Assembly: GCA_021790195.1 (NCBI GenBank)
Contig: JAJYIF010000022.1
Span: 1-59,773, forward strand
Reading direction: 5' to 3'
Source of the DNA: Nitrospirota bacterium
GTDB taxonomy: Bacteria > Nitrospirota > Thermodesulfovibrionia > Thermodesulfovibrionales > UBA9159
DNA length: 59,773 nucleotides
Shown: one piece after another, positions 58,585 through 59,773 of the stretch
Position numbering within the stretch: position 1 is the stretch's first letter
How the letters are laid out: each line of letters starts with the position of its first letter
The notes under the pieces: model-generated
What the model saw: the letters and a program-made list of their open reading frames with translations, nothing else
Database searches by the model: none
Told to the model about the DNA's origin: nothing
Program-made: the position numbers and the translations under genes

Positions 58585-59640
58585 CTAATACAACAAGGGG
58601 ACGTAGATCCGGTCAGCCGGAAAAATGGACAGGCTTTCCCTCAGGCAGACCTTAGGTTGCACCTTAAACGGAACAGGCAAAGGTAGTATGCAGCTGTCTA
58701 CATATGACCAAGCGAAAGTCGAAATATCAGAGGGCGTGTATATGGTATTATGCCCCAGGGCATCGGTCTCACTCACGACCAGATCGAACTTTGCAAAGCC
58801 CCTCTTCGGGAAGCCGCCCGGGAAGAGGCCGGCCGGTACGTAATCGCTGACATTATAGAAATTCAGGAGGTCGGCGACCGGCAGCGCCACGCTCAGACAA
58901 TTCTCGTTTTCGTCGCAGACCAACCCGTTCAGCCTTACCATCCTGGTCAAACCTGGAGACGTTGACGACTGGACCCCGGTCAAGACGATCCACCAATTCT
59001 TTGAAGCTGCATTGTCAATGGAGAAGCGCAGGATAAGACTCTTCGCGGTCACGGGCACAGGCACTTCTCCCGAGCCGTTTTCTGCAAACGGATGACGGTC
59101 ATAAGGCGGATTATAGTCGGACATTGCCAATCCCTGCTCTGCCTGAAAAGGCTTAAGGCCCGCGTCCGTTTCATTCTTTCTCAGGGTGATCCAGCCGGTG
59201 AACCGGTCCCGAACTGAAGGATCTTCAGAGAAGTTCTGCTCCTGGAAGAAGGCCAGGAAGCCGACGTAGTAATCGGCGCCGTCGATGGTCTTCTTGACAG
59301 CTGCCTTGCTGGAGGAGCTCAGTTGTTGTATGAGACTCTTGCAATTGCCTGTGACAACGTCATATGGGGTCCATGCAGCGATATAATCGAATATCGCGTT
59401 GCCCCGCGTGTTGTACAGCATGACCTCGGCGCGGGCCGCATTACCCATTAAATCAGTGGCTCCTCCCATAACATCAGAGATGGCCCATGAGGTATTCAGA
59501 GGAGCGGTCACCCCGCATATGACAGGAAAGAGGACGTCCTGGCCCGGCACATTGTCATCAACACCCAACACTGCCGACGCAGTGCCCTGAAAAAGGAACA
59601 AAAAAAACAGCGACACGAACAGCATTCCGAAGGTTTTCAT
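58585..59640 (-). CDS. secreted protein of unknown function
   Basis: 351 residues with a signal peptide (MKTFGMLFVSLFFLFLFQGTASA) and an AAGGAGG ribosome site. The mature part is rich in beta-prone, low-charge sequence and has a few well-spaced cysteines (VICGV, GNCKS, LVCDENENC, DSCIL, KVCLR). No family recognised. The content fits a surface or cell-envelope protein. Downstream it converges on the Isf-like gene. Confidence 0.6.
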   Translation of the reverse strand: MKTFGMLFVSLFFLFLFQGTASAVLGVDDNVPGQDVLFPVICGVTAPLNTSWAISDVMGGATDLMGNAARAEVMLYNTRGNAIFDYIAAWTPYDVVTGNCKSLIQQLSSSSKAAVKKTIDGADYYVGFLAFFQEQNFSEDPSVRDRFTGWITLRKNETDAGLKPFQAEQGLAMSDYNPPYDRHPFAENGSGEVPVPVTAKSLILRFSIDNAASKNWWIVLTGVQSSTSPGLTRMVRLNGLVCDENENCLSVALPVADLLNFYNVSDYVPAGLFPGGFPKRGFAKFDLVVSETDALGHNTIYTPSDISTFAWSYVDSCILPLPVPFKVQPKVCLRESLSIFPADRIYVPLLY

Positions 59641-59773
59641 CTTCCCCTCCTTCTTCGATAGCTGAAGTTACTTCTATGTTAAAAAGGCAAGTCTTTTCTT
59701 CTCCCGCACAGTATGCTGTACATATGTATATCAAGCACGATCTCCAAACCCAATCTTCTATAAGCAGACAGCC
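59641..59773. other. upstream region of the secreted-protein gene
   Basis: The last 133 bases hold no gene I can identify. They carry the ribosome site of the secreted protein and AT-rich sequence (TATGTTAAAAAGG) that may be its promoter. Confidence 0.3.

Overview
The window looks like a chromosomal segment of an uncultivated sulfate- or sulfur-metabolising bacterium, most likely Nitrospirota (Thermodesulfovibrionia-like). This assignment is inference. It rests on the order dsrA-dsrB-dsrD, dsrN, a HEAT-like gene and its partner, dsrC, an RsbRD-like gene, dsrMKJOP; on a strictly reductive dsrD; and on the many anaerobe oxygen-defence genes. I see no rRNA, tRNA or CRISPR array.

Region 1 (about 1-12.2 kb) is an accessory, visibly more AT-rich region. 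It holds tandem 22-bp repeats of the kind found at insertion-sequence ends, an integrase remnant, a HigBA-type toxin-antitoxin pair, a DUF72 gene, an RNase II-like gene, a methyltransferase, and a three-gene operon: a LarA-type nickel-pincer protein, a threonine-synthase-like PLP enzyme, and a stand-alone adenylation-carrier-thioesterase protein. This block ends against a universal-stress-protein gene that has lost its 3' half.

Region 2 (12.6-38.9 kb) is mostly core. It has a ribosome-hibernation factor fused to a cold-shock domain, then a peptide-modification locus: two radical SAM/SPASM proteins, a Cys-rich partner and a 20-residue Cys-rich precursor peptide that ordinary gene finders would miss. 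After these come membrane and secreted proteins, a rhodanese, an MFS exporter, a sulfotransferase, lgt, a CRP/FNR regulator, an HD-GYP / IMPase / HAD / acetolactate-synthase-like operon, ubiE/menG, a GlcD-type oxidase and smc. Two decayed gene relics (DUF72 C-terminus and an ATP-dependent DNA ligase piece) lie at 24.7-24.95 kb.

Region 3 (39.1-52.4 kb) is the dissimilatory sulfite reductase locus. DsrAB reduces sulfite and loads DsrC with trisulfide sulfur; DsrMKJOP reduces DsrC trisulfide using quinol and periplasmic electrons; DsrD stimulates DsrAB; DsrN probably amidates siroheme. dsrA and dsrC are preceded by near-identical promoters. A convergent operon encodes DsrH-, DsrE- and DsrF-like proteins and TusA, which are sulfur carriers usually linked to sulfur oxidation or sulfur trafficking.

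Region 4 (52.5-59.6 kb) holds an alpha/beta hydrolase, then an oxygen/nitrogen-oxide defence series: a half-length ferritin-like protein, a bacterioferritin-like protein, a flavodiiron protein, rubrerythrin, an octaheme HAO-like cytochrome and an Isf-like flavoprotein. A secreted protein of unknown function closes the window.

Several genes have a -10 box 4-8 nt before the start codon and no Shine-Dalgarno sequence, so leaderless mRNAs look common here.
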